A stretch of DNA of 64,000 nt from positions 3,726,875-3,790,874 of the forward strand of contig CM069444.1 in NCBI GenBank assembly GCA_035610835.1, in the 5' to 3' direction. The position numbers and the translations under genes were made by a program. This DNA is from Ophiura sarsii. Taxonomy: Eukaryota > Echinodermata > Ophiuroidea > Amphilepidida > Ophiuridae. Shown piece by piece: positions 27,101-33,448 of the stretch. The notes beneath the pieces are model-generated. The model saw only the letters and a program-made list of their open reading frames with translations, had not been told where the DNA came from and did not search any database. Within the stretch, counting starts at the first letter, position 1. Each line of letters opens with the position of its first letter.

Positions 27101-30100
27101 CACGTAATGAGGTCAAATAGTTACACTCTGGTGAACACGACCGGTTGATAGTGCCTCGTTACACGCGTGAGCAATAACATCTTGAAGTAATAAGCTCAGT
27201 TGACAACCAGTACAATACAGCTATTGATTTTCGCTGGGGTTGGCTTTTTCAATCTGTTTATAGCTCAATTAACTTTTTAAAATCAATACCGAAAGTCTAT
27301 GAATGGTTGTTTTTTTATAGAACGATTATAGAGAGAGCTATTATGACCGCAAAGTAACAGATTGATAGTGTAAATTGGTACAGCATTAAGTTAACCGGCG
27401 GTTGTTCAGTGTTGCATGCGCGAATATTCATATACCAGTAAAACATTTGACCTGAAAGAACCGGGCGGAACCGCCCGTAACCGTCGGTCAACGGCCGGTC
27501 GAGTTTTGACGTCTCCCCTTACAAGTTCTTAGGACCTACTTTAGATGTGTTTGCGCGATTACATTTATTCCGGAACATAATGTGGAAACTATGGATGTTA
27601 GGCGTGGTAACGTCCATATGAACATATTGCAAGTATTATTGATTGGACCGTGCGTGCAGCAAATAGTCGATACATCAATACTTTTGATTGTCACAGTTTA
27701 AGTTTGCATAAACAGATCGAATACATTGATTACTTGTAACACCCATTGTTCTCCGTCTTTAACAATAAAGGCAGTGGTTTCAATCAAAACATCCATTTAT
27801 ATATGGTCATGTGTTATAAACTCGCCTCCTTTCGCGTTACACACGGATTTTGGCTTTCGCGACATGGTTTTAACTTTACACATTTATATTTGCTTCTATA
27901 CCCCCCTGAGGTAGTAAAAGTATACATTTTCTGAAGGGAAATTGCACGAGGAAACCAAATATGCCATTGAAATTATAGTACGACCAAGGACCTAAATGGT
28001 ATGATTCACAATTTTCGGAAAAATATCAGAATTTTAAATTTTAAATTTGAGATCCATATATTTTTTTATACCTACCCCTATCATTATTCACTTAACATAT
28101 TTGTATTCTTCATGAAATTACCCATCAGATGATATATAATTGTCAAAAGTTACTACGTCGGTGAGGTAATTACACGGACTAGTGAATATCTCCAATTTTT
28201 ATTTTATATATTTTTAGAATTTTCAGAAATATTTTGTAGGGATGTACCCTTCCCTGATCTAAACTGCATTTCTGAATTCCTCTAGCTACAAGCTTTCCAA
28301 AACAAAATATACTTTTGCTATCATAGGTTGAACACTTTTTCTGTTATAGTCATTTTTTATAAATCCGGTAAATTGAGGCTGGTTAATCATGTTGACTGTG
28401 TAGCGAATAGAAAGAAAGCTGATGATCATGGTCTTATCCATAATTAATTAGTTGTTACAAATATTTGACAAGTCTGTTGAACCACATACTTAAAGACTAC
28501 TAAATATCCGTTAAAATGGGACCAGAATGGTGTTTGTAACATTAGGAGATGACTAGTTATTGCAAAAAGAACAAAGCATGGGATTATCCCCATTGAGTAT
28601 GTACAGGCGGCACCCCTTCCGGCACCACCCCTGGTCCCTAAACCTCAAACAGCTGTATCTCCCCTTCTGTATTAGCTATACCAATGCCATTTTACAGGCA
28701 GATAGCGTGTTATTAGGGCTTTAAAATGATACCAAATTTGTTGAGATAGCTTTTGAGGTTTTAAAAAAATTAAGGAATATGACAGCATGAAACTAAAAAG
28801 TGTAACAGCACCACCTTATTGGGAGGCGAGTTCGTTACGCGTGACCATATATAATACCTGTTTTTCTTCTTTTTGCTTTAATATATTGTTATTGGCAACA
28901 TCAGAAGTCACTTAAATCATCTGGTATTAACCCGAACCCCAAAGGAAGAAAAACGGGTAATGTTTGGAAAAAAACTCGGCACCGCCTGCGCCGGGGATGG
29001 GATCGAACCCGGGTCGCCAGCATGGGCATTCCAGCACATACATGTACATAAACGTACTCAGAAGAGCAGCATTGTGTAGCATTTAATGTTGTTATGGTCA
29101 ACATACTGGTTTTTGGTCCAATGTTCAATGTTTAATCAGGGGCATATCGACAGCATATCACTCAACATATGGCAGCATAGACCCTATTCACGCGGCAGCC
29201 ATTTTCCAAAATATGCCACCCAAGCCTCGTTCCCGTTTGGTCTATCTGCGCCTCGCGCTGCACAATAGAACTGCGCGAGACGCGTGGTACCTAAGCGCGC
29301 GGCGTACGCATCCTCACGCAAGTCACGCAGACGCAGGTATACGTAACGAGAACGAGGCTTGGGTGGCAAATTTTAGAAAATGGCTGCCGCGTGAATATGG
29401 TCTATTGATGGGCAAGATTAACACTTTCCACGCGGCTATTAGTTTTACCATTTACAAAACAGATTTTTCAGAAACCTTTCCCAACTTTCAAGGTCTATCT
29501 TTATGATTTCTGAACCAATGCTAAGAATGTTTGTACTTTTTTTAATGCATTTCTCATGGCAATTCCAAATATTGTAATGCGATTTAATAATTTTGACATT
29601 TTTGAAACATTTTGTGACATTTTAGAATGTCGTCTGCAGAATGCAGATGCCTGCCGCGTGGATGGAAAGTGTTAAGTGGTTAAATTTATGATGACGTAGA
29701 CTGAATACAATGATTTAACATGGGTGTAACAAGAACACTCCCCTTACTCAATCCCCAGTATTTATCACTATTCCGTGGCTTGAATAAACAACGGTATATC
29801 TCTATCTTTGTTAAGGGGAGGGGAGCCGCCATTTGTACTAACACTCTTTGTGTCGTCTATTGTTTTAAATTGTGTTGTAATGTTCTAAGAACGTAGGTTA
29901 TTATAAAGAAGAATGAAAGAGAGCACTGGAAATGTAGATTTGTGCAATGCCTTGAATTTCTTAATGCATCTCAATACATATTTAGCAATTATTCAAAATT
30001 GATTAATGTTATATGAGAAAAATATACCTAATATCTGCCTTAGATGTTATGCTTCAATAATTATTCTCTGAACTTTGATATAATATTACAAGTCTAAATT

Positions 30101-30975
30101 AAATAAAAGGGTCGCCCATTTGCTTAAACAATACAAACTTAAAGATAGTAATGGCCGGATTATGAAACGCCTCAATATATTTTGACGTACCTTTTATGTT
30201 TGCAGTTCACTCCATCTTCCGCTAAAATTCGCTTTTCTGAGCGAGGAATCTCTTCGCAGGGAACATCAATAAAGACTTCCTTCTTTTCAATGTTCTTCCC
30301 ACAGATCTTTATTTTGTCAACACTCCTGAACAACAAAACAGTTAATAACGGCCAATATTAATATCTAATTATACTCTTTTCAATGTCTAACGAAATCATA
30401 ATAACTACGTATTTATTGAGCAATATTAGTAAATGGATAAAGCGACATGAACTATATTATATTGCTGTAAGTAATTAATAATAACGAAATAAGCGGACAA
30501 AGAACTAATTAACTAATTACTAACTAATGGACTTAAATATAAATAAACAAACACATTAATAACTGAATGAACACATAAATAGATCAACAAAAATAAATTT
30601 AAAAAAACCTTAAATATTTACATTAATCAATATGAATTGATTAATGAATTGAATAACTTGACTAATTGAATGATTAACAAATTAATTCAACAACTAATTA
30701 ACAATTCATTAATACAATTGATACAAATATAATTAAATGAAGTTGGAACATTTTAATCTGCAACGAAAGTTTAAAAAGTTCGGCATGCTAGTACTTGAAA
30801 GAAGATATTAAATTTAACAATTTTGAAGATGTAATGTTACGCAATATTCCCATTAAGAGAGAAAGAGTAAGAATTGTTCATACCACTGCGGCGCGTTAGA
30901 GGTAGACTGAGCCAGCGAGATCCATAGAGCCAGCAGAAGCAGAGCTTGGATGCTCTTCCCCATAGCTGTCGCCAT
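59..30975 (-). CDS. Gene A: secreted EMI-EGF-(VWD-C8-TIL)n protein, N-terminal part, 14 exons
   Basis: This is a multi-exon gene read from the minus strand. Exons (start to donor) are 30975-30884, 30325-30191, 14020-13959, 10443-10330, 8890-8840, 8675-8489, 8221-8088, 7068-6601, 5825-5700, 3886-3772, 2535-2266, 795-gap, gap-485 and 189-59; the gene continues past base 1. Each junction has GT/AG sites, and phases are consistent through exon 11 (1754 nt, 584 residues plus 2 nt). Order: signal peptide (1-24), EMI-like (31-97), EGF-like (98-125), linker, VWD1 (about 154-300), C8 (about 345-414), TIL (415-475), TIL/VWC-like linker (475-500), VWD2 and C8 (broken by a gap), TIL2. VWD-C8-TIL modules are known from secreted disulphide-linked proteins such as von Willebrand factor, gel-forming mucins, SCO-spondin, hemocytin and zonadhesin. 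An extracellular or matrix role is inferred. I cannot assign an orthologue because the C-terminus lies outside the window. Confidence 0.85.
485..591 (-). CDS. Gene A exon 13 (partial): C8 domain 2
   Basis: The exon emerges from the gap and ends TTCC|GTGAGT, phase 1. It reads CGQEETGC, then KAMAAYSHECVLLDQFITWR, then TEDFF: the second half of a C8 domain with the typical A..Y...C.....I.WR signature. It joins in phase to the TIL exon 14. Confidence 0.85.
592..691. other. Assembly gap (100 N)
   Basis: Exactly 100 N, the conventional size for a gap of unknown length. By comparison with VWD1, the end of VWD2 and most of its C8 (several hundred bases and an intron) should fall here, so the true gap is probably much longer than 100 bases. 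Confidence 0.98.
692..795 (-). CDS. Gene A exon 12 (partial, frameshifted): middle of VWD domain 2
   Basis: Acceptor TTCATTACAG sits at 805-796. In the phase required by exon 11 the reading is MRSGDVRSVKSDG, then it meets a stop. A different frame, beginning in the same bases, reads GRDITLPYSSDDRSIRIREI, which is the expected VWD hairpin (VNGxDITLPY). Both halves are VWD-like, so a small indel or collapse near 750-757 separates them. The exon runs into the N gap. An assembly error next to the gap is the simplest explanation; a real lesion is possible. Confidence 0.6.
876..1937. mobile_element. TA-flanked TIR element (about 1.06 kb) in intron 11
   Basis: Terminal inverted repeats of about 28 bp with a few mismatches begin CAGGGTGAGTCAAAAAGAAG on the left and CAGGGATAGTCAAAAAGAAG (reverse complement) on the right, flanked by TA. 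A hAT-type MITE is nested inside (1251-1623). No transposase is visible, so it is a non-autonomous Tc1/mariner-like element by TSD. Confidence 0.7.
1251..1623. mobile_element. hAT-type MITE with 8-bp TSD
   Basis: Ends are CAGGGGCGGACTGG and CCAGTCCGCCCCTG, flanked by the exact 8-bp duplication CCTGTGTT (1243-1250 and 1624-1631). Inside are about five copies of an 18-19 bp unit containing GTGCGAAATTTTGT (1337-1434) and a run of C (1437-1456 and beyond). Terminal motif and TSD length fit the hAT superfamily. Confidence 0.9.
2266..2535 (-). CDS. Gene A exon 11: linker end and start of VWD domain 2
   Basis: Acceptor ATTTACAG, donor TATGA|GTAAGT, phases 2 to 2 (270 nt). It begins CTECTEGAWDCSKNECSA, finishing the Cys-rich linker, then GMHFRTFDNTWFMFPGDSEYVL, a clear VWD opening (TFD motif retained; the usual GxCxY is GDSEY, so the cysteine is replaced). 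It continues with SNCCGFYNGQCVIVVSF. Codon use and spacing match VWD1. Confidence 0.9.
2924..3616. mobile_element. MITE of the CGTATTCTCGTAC family, interrupted
   Basis: Ends CGTATTCTCGTAC and GTACGAGAATACGGCCC are inverted repeats, and the body is rich in GTTTAA(A)C and ACGCG motifs. A second MITE (3144-3390) is nested within. Other copies or fragments of this family are at 18596-18735, 19811-20313 and 22509-24828. Confidence 0.75.
3144..3390. mobile_element. TTAA-flanked MITE, CACTTTCCACGCGG family
   Basis: Bounded by TTAA on both sides with TIR CACTTTCCACGCGG / CCGCGTGGTAAGTG. About 245 bp. Related copies are at 18022-18192 (truncated), 29418-29675, 31711-31957 (reverse orientation) and 63437-63689. 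TTAA target duplication is characteristic of the piggyBac superfamily. Confidence 0.82.
3772..3886 (-). CDS. Gene A exon 10: TIL end and VWC-like linker
   Basis: Acceptor GTACAACAG, donor AATG|GTAAGT, phases 1 to 2. It encodes CVPVDECPCKHGG, then GDIINRDCNE. The CVP..ECPC motif is the standard TIL C-terminus, and G..I...CN.C begins the short TILa/VWC-like linker before the next VWD. The Cys codon at the junction is completed by exon 11. Confidence 0.88.
3887..4984. other. Intron 9, distal part: small palindrome and minisatellite
   Basis: No exon was seen. It contains a weak inverted pair AAACGGCCGTTC / GAACGGCCGTTT (4425-4610), possibly a small MITE, and a short tandem run of TTATGTGTAA-like units at 4861-4907. 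Nothing else was recognised. Confidence 0.4.
4985..5733. repeat. Ten-copy 74-bp minisatellite duplicating exon 9 end and splice donor
   Basis: The CAGAAACACCC landmark recurs at 5041, 5115, 5190, 5264, 5338, 5412, 5486, 5560, 5634 and 5708, a period of 74 (once 75). On the minus strand each unit carries the last part of the TIL exon (ACTGTATTGACGGGTGTTTC), the donor GTAGGTACACG and about 35 bp of intron. The 5708 copy is the genuine exon end. Copies differ by single bases: one donor reads GTATGT (about 5470), one GTAGTT (about 5252), and several have CCGGAAG for CCCGAAG. 74 is not divisible by three. Confidence 0.95.
5700..5825 (-). CDS. Gene A exon 9: TIL (trypsin-inhibitor-like) domain 1
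   Basis: Acceptor TTCCATTACAG, donor CGAAG|GTAGGT, phases 1 to 1. It encodes eight cysteines (VVCEK, TECG, PCPKTC, PECKDYC, GCFCPE), typical of a TIL domain, which always follows C8 in this family. The last 35-40 bases of this exon plus about 35 bases of intron, including the donor, are the unit of the ten-copy tandem array immediately downstream. Confidence 0.9.
5826..6600. other. Intron 8 of gene A
   Basis: Unremarkable AT-rich sequence. I see no ORF, repeat family or TIR structure that can be supported. Confidence 0.5.
6601..7068 (-). CDS. Gene A exon 8: end of VWD1 plus C8 domain
   Basis: The longest exon (468 nt, phases 1 to 1), acceptor TTTTTATAG, donor TGCA|GTAAGT. It encodes the last VWD strand (VYVTIAAFYYNN), a degraded GLC segment (SGLCNANDRPQDQ instead of the usual GLCGxxxGxxxDD), then a C8 domain: RACGQL..FQECH...IDYDPYFIACV...VCQSFAQYSRAC...IFEWRHDIGEC. 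The C8 CVxDxC motif reads CVNSLL, so one conserved cysteine appears absent. The VWD1-C8 unit is recognisable but lacks the CGLCG-type vicinal cysteines linked to multimerisation. Confidence 0.9.
7105..7178. repeat. Degenerate (CAT/CGT)n trinucleotide repeat
   Basis: Imperfect runs of CATCATCATC, CATCGTCATCGTC and GTCGTCGTC in intron 7. Simple sequence; no function inferred. Confidence 0.8.
7261..7472. mobile_element. Foldback MITE packed with GAACATGTTC palindromes
   Basis: Ends CACTGCAAAAACTGCAGAAC and GTTCTGCACTTTTTGCAGTG are inverted repeats. The interior holds five exact GAACATGTTC decamers (7303, 7314, 7368, 7395, 7429) plus GAACACGTTC twice (7335, 7357) and GAACGTGTTC once (7277). GAACATGTTC fits the p53-family half-site RRRCWWGYYY. 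The target duplication is unclear (CTA lies next to both ends, offset by a base). Confidence 0.75.
7764..7795. repeat. (GAAT)n microsatellite
   Basis: Short run of ATGAATGAATGAATG repeats next to the following MITE. Confidence 0.8.
7806..7956. mobile_element. Foldback MITE, ACATCAAAACTCGACC family
   Basis: Inverted ends GAACACATCAAAACTCGACC and GGTCGAGTTTTGATGTGCTC with GC-rich CCGGCAACCGCCGGTTCC arms. A longer relative with the same arms is at 27006-27521. Confidence 0.75.
8088..8221 (-). CDS. Gene A exon 7: middle of VWD domain 1
   Basis: Acceptor TTCCTTACAG, donor GATG|GTGAGT, phases 2 to 1. It encodes the FDDTVVKLSSNGDVQVNDEF segment, then GIPYEDDVTVRNMGLYTVLTGL. This corresponds to the VWD core in which a short beta-hairpin carries the VNGxxxxLPY-type motif (here VNDEFVGIPY). 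Length and phase match the expected three-exon VWD layout. Confidence 0.9.
8489..8675 (-). CDS. Gene A exon 6: first third of VWD domain 1
   Basis: Acceptor CTTAACAG, donor ATAGG|GTAAGT, phases 1 to 2. It encodes the opening of a von Willebrand type D domain: a cysteine (FLTCKAWGGG), the YSTFSGENFAFSGRC.Y block equivalent to the family TFDGxxYxFxGxCxYxL pattern, then a strand-rich stretch ending CKSAVYIG. The usual TFDG is TFSG here. VWD domains mediate disulphide-linked assembly in secreted proteins. Confidence 0.9.
8840..8890 (-). CDS. Gene A exon 5: 17-residue linker exon
   Basis: A 51-nt exon, acceptor AATCTTACAG, donor AAAG|GTATGT, phases 1 to 1. It encodes about 17 residues (VLVDQDTKNAPRVGFTK) with no cysteine, linking the EGF-like module to VWD1. 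Because it is a multiple of three and symmetric in phase, skipping it would not shift the frame; alternative use is possible. Confidence 0.78.
9506..9856. mobile_element. TTAA-flanked MITE, AGGTGTATGTTC family
   Basis: TTAA at 9506-9509 and 9853-9856, with ends AGGTAGATGTTCCGAT / ATCGGAACATACACC. A second copy lies at 33090-33448 with its own TTAA pair, and a third, split and 5'-truncated, at 59488-61003. Confidence 0.78.
9876..10298. mobile_element. TTAA-flanked foldback element (about 420 bp)
   Basis: TTAA at both ends. Two arms of about 200 bp form an almost complete hairpin through TTCGCGGCGATCGAAAGTCC and its complement. It begins 20 bp after the preceding MITE. A close relative is the inner foldback at 13080-13458, and a truncated arm is at 12873-12968. 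Confidence 0.8.
10330..10443 (-). CDS. Gene A exon 4: EGF-like module
   Basis: Acceptor GTGATAG, donor ATTG|GTAAGC, phases 1 to 1. It encodes a compact EGF-like module with six cysteines in order CPGGC...GTC...YCEC...GGRC, followed by a short Ser/Lys/Asp linker. EGF-like modules between EMI and VWD regions occur in large extracellular proteins. The module lacks a clear calcium-binding DxD/N signature at its start. Confidence 0.88.
10693..12065. mobile_element. TIR element (1.37 kb), AGGCCAACAAAAAAA ends
   Basis: Inverted ends AGGCCAACAAAAAAAA and the complementary T-rich end TTTTTTTTGTTGGCCT, followed inward by matching TTGTTTGTCCA-type sequence. Flanks GATAGCTT / TATAGCAT give an imperfect 8-bp duplication, suggesting a hAT-like element. 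A second TIR pair (AGGGCGCACAGCACTA / TAGTGCTGTGCCCCT, about 10959-11432) suggests a nested insertion. No transposase seen. Confidence 0.6.
12971..13570. repeat. 600-bp nested palindrome with central TTAA foldback
   Basis: Outer arms run 12971-13079 and 13459-13570 (for example ACATTTTGTATGGGATATCA on one side and its complement on the other). Exactly at the palindrome centre sits a second foldback (13080-13458), bounded by TTAA on each side and itself an inverted repeat (GGCGGCACAACATTGTGC / GCACAATGTTGTGCCG). Left of it, 12873-12968 is a truncated arm of the same family. Confidence 0.8.
13959..14020 (-). CDS. Gene A exon 3: short EMI C-terminal exon (62 nt)
   Basis: This small exon was found because exon 2 (phase 2) and exon 4 (phase 1) cannot be joined directly. 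It has a clean acceptor (TTTTTAACAG), a consensus donor (C|GTAAGT), length 62 nt and exactly the needed 2-to-1 phase change. It encodes TISVVEPICCDGWIGKQCKR, matching the CCxGWxGxxC end typical of EMI domains, and leads into the EGF-like exon as KR-P-HC. Introns of 16 kb and 3.5 kb flank it. Confidence 0.82.
14593..15837. mobile_element. Element rich in GGGTAAA / TGTGTAA motifs
   Basis: Weak inverted ends CACGCTTAGAAA / TTTTCTAAGAGTGTG. The body contains more than fifteen TTGGGTAAAA or TTTTACCCAA motifs alternating with TGTGTAA/TTACACA, and a diverged direct duplication (14914-15060 and 15594-15720). The central part (about 15080-15590) is unrelated sequence containing the tRNA-like segment below. 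Confidence 0.5.
15390..15464 (+). repeat. tRNA-like segment (degenerate tRNA or SINE head)
   Basis: Contains an A-box-like GTTAGCACAGTGGATCGG, a loop-like CTTAAAA (anticodon UAA if it were functional) and a strong B box GGTTCGAGCCC at tRNA-like spacing. Acceptor and T-stem pairing is poor, so it is more likely a tRNA pseudogene or the head of a SINE than a working tRNA. Confidence 0.45.
16238..16453. repeat. Near-perfect hairpin element (216 bp)
   Basis: The arms CACTGATTAATATATTCCAA and its complement converge on a centre where GATGGGACTCGGCAATGG is followed by CCATTGCCGAGTCCCATC. A foldback MITE without a clear target duplication. Confidence 0.75.
16976..17198. mobile_element. hAT-type MITE (CAGTGGCGTAGCC) with 8-bp TSD
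   Basis: Ends CAGTGGCGTAGCCA and TGGCTACGCCACTG, flanked by exact ATTTTCGC (16968-16975 and 17199-17206). The interior is dominated by G7-8/C7-8 runs. A classic non-autonomous hAT element. Confidence 0.93.
18022..18192. mobile_element. Truncated CACTTTCCACGCGG-family MITE
   Basis: Matches the right two thirds of the 3144-3390 element (AAGGATTACTGAAC through GCCTGCCGCGTG), ending at TTAA 18189-18192. The left third is missing. Confidence 0.75.
18596..18735. mobile_element. Fragment of the GGGCCGTATTCTCGTAC MITE family
   Basis: Starts GGGCCGTATTATCGTAC and follows the family consensus for about 140 bp, then diverges. Confidence 0.6.
19685..20840. mobile_element. TA-flanked TIR element, CAGGGTGTATCAGAATG ends
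   Basis: Ends share CAGGGTGTAT and CAGAATGAACTGTACCG, flanked by TA (19683-19684, 20841-20842). The left end carries a local 7-bp GGTGTAT duplication. A full-length GGGCCGTATTCTCGTAC MITE is nested inside. Related ends CAGGGTGTATCA occur at 25456-26092. Confidence 0.8.
19811..20313. mobile_element. Full-length GGGCCGTATTCTCGTAC MITE (503 bp)
   Basis: Bounded by GGGCCGTATTCTCGTAC and GTACGAGAATACGGCCC, with arms containing TTAAACACGGTTTTAAGCTA in both orientations. This copy is the reference for recognising the interrupted copies at 2924-3616 and 22509-24828. Confidence 0.85.
21521..21910. mobile_element. TIR element containing a 22-bp tandem array
   Basis: Inverted ends TATATACGTCATTTATATA and its diverged complement (AAATATATGAATGACGTATATA). 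About six copies of a 22-bp unit (CCCAAAAGTACTATTTACGG) fill 21600-21731, then a GC-rich stretch. Confidence 0.6.
21914..22080. repeat. Hairpin element with 25-bp near-perfect central stem
   Basis: GTGACTGCAATAGTGCTATT through TTGCT and its complement (21967-22033) flank a GC-rich loop, with outer arms ATATACTGCC / GGCAGTATAT. Confidence 0.75.
22509..24828. mobile_element. GGGCCGTATTCTCGTAC-family MITE split by a TTAA foldback
   Basis: The two parts, 22509-22621 and 24750-24828, join across one TTAA to recreate the sequence seen uninterrupted in the 19811-20313 copy (reverse orientation). The outer left end is truncated. Confidence 0.8.
22622..24749. mobile_element. 2.1-kb TTAA-flanked giant foldback
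   Basis: TTAA at 22618-22621 and 24750-24753. Ends CAGTCTCTGCCT / AGGCAGAGACTG. The two halves are inverted copies along about 1 kb each, with a small unpaired centre near 23640-23740. Both arms carry several GTTGGGATCTCGTTGGCGC-type motifs or their complement. Short ORFs occur in both arms in opposite directions, but they are mirror images of each other and match no known protein. A non-autonomous element with piggyBac-type target duplication. Confidence 0.88.
25456..26092. mobile_element. TA-flanked foldback element, CAGGGTGTATCA ends
   Basis: TA on both sides. Arms of about 190 bp (AACAAAATTAGGACTCTGTT and complement). The centre holds a smaller hairpin (CCATGTTATTTACTGG / CCAGTAAATGACATGG, about 25860-25922). 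Confidence 0.85.
26098..26332 (+). other. Unrecognised 78-codon open stretch
   Basis: An open frame beginning just after the foldback reads, in part, LIPDIASHPFINTLIVPSS and ENTAIVLIRSNRLIRTFHE, with protein-like composition and no low complexity, ending near a possible donor (CATAG|GTACC). I do not recognise it. It could be an exon of a gene nested in intron 2, a decayed transposon gene or chance. There is no start context or acceptor I would defend. Confidence 0.2.
27006..27521. mobile_element. TIR element, CGTCAAAACTCGACC family (about 515 bp)
   Basis: Inverted ends GATCACGTCAAAACTCGACC / GGTCGAGTTTTGACGTCTCC with CCGGCAACCGCCGG arms, the longer relative of 7806-7956. Confidence 0.78.
28905..29060 (-). 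repeat. Possible tRNA-derived SINE fragment
   Basis: On the minus strand there is a strong B box (GGGTTCGATCCC) preceded by TGGCGACCC and followed by a GC-rich tail (CCGGCGCAGGCGGTGCCGAG) and a T-run. No A box is visible, so it is at best a 5'-truncated SINE. Confidence 0.35.
29178..29404. mobile_element. MITE with 55-bp inverted ends (227 bp)
   Basis: Ends TAGACCCTATTCACGCGGCA and TGCCGCGTGAATATGGTCTA, extending through CCACCCAAGCCTCGTTC on both arms. It lies 13 bp from the next MITE. Confidence 0.8.
29418..29675. mobile_element. TTAA-flanked MITE, CACTTTCCACGCGG family
   Basis: TTAA at both ends (29418-29421, 29672-29675). The same body as 3144-3390, with a short internal duplication near GCAGAATGCAGATGCC. 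Confidence 0.85.
30191..30325 (-). CDS. Gene A exon 2: cysteine-containing EMI-like N-terminal half
   Basis: Acceptor TTGTTCAG precedes 30325. The exon completes a Trp codon from exon 1 and encodes 45 codons, phase 2 to 2, ending AAAAG|GTACGT. It has three cysteines (ICGK, VPCEE, VNCKH). Joined to exon 3 it forms a module ending in a CCDGW...C motif, as in EMI domains. On its own the exon has no recognisable fold, so the EMI call rests mostly on the next exon. Confidence 0.75.
30884..30975 (-). CDS. Gene A exon 1: start codon and signal peptide
   Basis: Starts at an ATG at 30975 and encodes 30 residues plus 2 nt. Residues beginning MATAMGKSIQ are followed by a hydrophobic core (ALLLLALWISLA) and a small-residue cleavage context (AQS-T), a textbook signal peptide. 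A second in-frame ATG lies four codons downstream. The exon ends at TG|GTATGA (donor 30883-30882), phase 2. The TATA box about 60 bp upstream supports this as the true first coding exon. Confidence 0.88.
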
Positions 30976-31033
30976 GTTTGTGGCGCAGAACGTCACACGT
31001 TCCTTTTATCCTCAGTATCTTTGTTAAGTATTT

Positions 31034-31043
31034 CCTTTATATA
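31034..31043 (-). promoter_or_regulatory. TATA box of gene A
   Basis: On the minus strand TATATAAAGG lies about 60 bp upstream of the gene A ATG. A start site about 30 bp downstream would give a 5' UTR of roughly 35 nt. A second A/T-rich run (AGGATAAAAGG, about 31006-31016) lies closer to the ATG. Position and sequence are seen directly; function is inferred. Confidence 0.55.
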
Positions 31044-31710
31044 ATCCGAGATTACAGAAAAGAATAAAATATATCAAATTCTTAAAAATCTCAACACTTG
31101 TGCTCGGTGCTGTCACACTACTGAGAACCTATACCCGAGTGAATAGTTCTTCTGCAGCTCAATTGTTTTAACCGCGTGATATGTTAAACTATCGATTTTG
31201 ATTAACTATAAACTAAATTTATGAATATTTATCAGACTAATCGATGTATAGAATTTATGGGACACCTATTTCTAAAGACTGTTATTGATGGTTCCGTGTT
31301 AGTGTTAGATCACGTTGTGCTAGCTACCATTTTCTCACGACACATTTAGTATTAATTTTCTAGAAATTATAATTTATTTTTAAAATGTCATATATTCATT
31401 AATATATCGCATTATATAAATAAAACATACAATAACATTTCAACACCGGTCACACGAGCTGGATATTTAAGATGCATAACATACTATGCCATATTTTGTT
31501 AAATGTTTCTGTAAACATATGTTTTAATGATTACAATACGCTAGAACTAACCCAAATACACTGATAATGTGCTATATAGTATCACATTTCAGCTTTGCAA
31601 ATGAAGTTTCAGTATTTCTCTCATGATTTCGAAACCATTTTATATTACTACCATGGGTATCTTTTTTTGCAATAAGCGTGTGTTAAGACAAACATTTAAA
31701 CATGTTTCTC

Positions 31711-31957
31711 TTTACACTTTCCACGCGGCAGGCAACTGCGGGCGACATTCCAAATGTTTGCAAAATGTTTCAAAACTGTCAACATTATTGAATTTCATTA
31801 CCATATTTAGAATCACCTAGAGAAATGCATTGAAATAAGTACACACATGCCTAGTATTGGTTCAGGAATCCTTGAGATAGACCTTCGAAGTTGCGAAAGG
31901 TTACGAACAAATCTGTTTGTATTATTGTAAAACTAATAGCCGCGTGGAAAGTGTTAA
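31711..31957. mobile_element. CACTTTCCACGCGG-family MITE, reverse orientation
   Basis: Left flank TTTA (decayed), right flank TTAA. TIR CACTTTCCACGCGG / CCGCGTGGAAAGTG, with the body complementary to the other copies. Confidence 0.83.
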
Positions 31958-33089
31958 CACACGCTTGTGAACCACACTAGATACTACCCAAATGTATTGA
32001 TGATGAGTGCAATATTTTAAAGGTCAGATACATTTCGTGTTACAACGGCATCATAAACTGTCGTTATTGTAAGTTGGTACCAAATTGATATAACGCGGGA
32101 ATTTGGCACTACCAAAAGGACATGAGAAAATAAACTCTCATCGCTGTAAAATTATAGATATATTAGATTGGTAATGTAATCCCTGTTGGGTATAAACATA
32201 ATGTTGATGAACAAATATCTTAATTTTGATATTAAAGAGGCCTTATGATCTCAACAGATATTAAACTACAGAGTCATACCTGTTATACCGTATTATAGCA
32301 TATCATTGCGAAATATTATTGCGTTATAAAATTACCCAGTTTTCGTAACAGACAAATTGCTGAATAATCATTCGATGGACGAAGTGTCAGCGACACATAC
32401 GCACATTGCGTTGAATCTGTGTGAAACCTTTGTCATATATTGTGTATTGAACACGCTCAATTAAGCACATATCTGATTTGTACCTTTTGGCATTGCGCGC
32501 CTATTGTTTGAGGTTAACACCCTTCAGGGGCATATTGAAAAGACGCACAGCTGTTTTAACGCCGGACTTTTAACTCGTACCATGTAATGATATATATGTT
32601 TATCCATTAAAGTAAATTGTATAAATATAAAACATAATATTTGACAAGATTATTTCTTGGTGTTCTATATATTAGAGGTAGCATAGATCATTAAGGTACT
32701 ATTGCATAAAACTTGAGATTCATCTTGAGAAAAAATGTTTAATAAAGATTTTTTTATGAATTCATAAATTGATCTTCATGATATAGACCATAGGACAAAC
32801 TTTACAGCCTGGCACTTCTGCATGAAGCTCAACTGATAAAAAAGGTTGTTATAACCCTAACTCTATAACACCACACGGCAAGAGATTTTTTTTCCGACGG
32901 AGAAAATTCACCCGAAAGGTCACTCCGATTATGGTCATGTCATGCATATCAAGTTTTTTAAATGGAATGAAAGACACATTTTGCGCTCTATGCATGTTCT
33001 AAGGCGTCTCGTTAACAACCATGTTAAATATAAGGCGTGTCATCAAAAGTGTCCCATGTGAAACATGACTTTTTTGGCCATGAACAATA

Positions 33090-33448
33090 TTAAAGGTGTA
33101 TGTTCTGATCACCTTTTTTGTTTGGTCTGTTTTTATTTCACATCAAACTATTTTGATATCAGAAGAAACCTCATATTTTTCTCATTATTTCTATAAAATG
33201 TTAGGGCCAGATATGTTCCATTTAGAAATTATAGGCCAAGATGTGGTGAATTACTGCTAAATGTGATTAACCACCCGGTCAGTGTGTGTACTACTCTATG
33301 GGGAAATTACTAGTGACCTTGTGCTAATATAAGAGCCATTACAGTAATGCAACTCAAACGTTGGAATGTGGCAATTTTAATGATGACATTTCATGTAAAA
33401 TAGAAAACAGTTAAAAATCAGGCCAGCAATCAGAACACCTGCCTTTAA
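33090..33448. mobile_element. TTAA-flanked MITE, AGGTGTATGTTC family
   Basis: TTAA at 33090-33093 and 33445-33448. The sequence runs in reverse relative to 9506-9856, with shared blocks such as GGCCAGCAATCAGAACAC and TGGTGAATTACTGC. Confidence 0.82.

Noticed and set aside
29184..29369. Paired ORFs starting MPPKPRSR on both strands
   Set aside because: They come from the inverted ends of a MITE and read the same sequence from each side.
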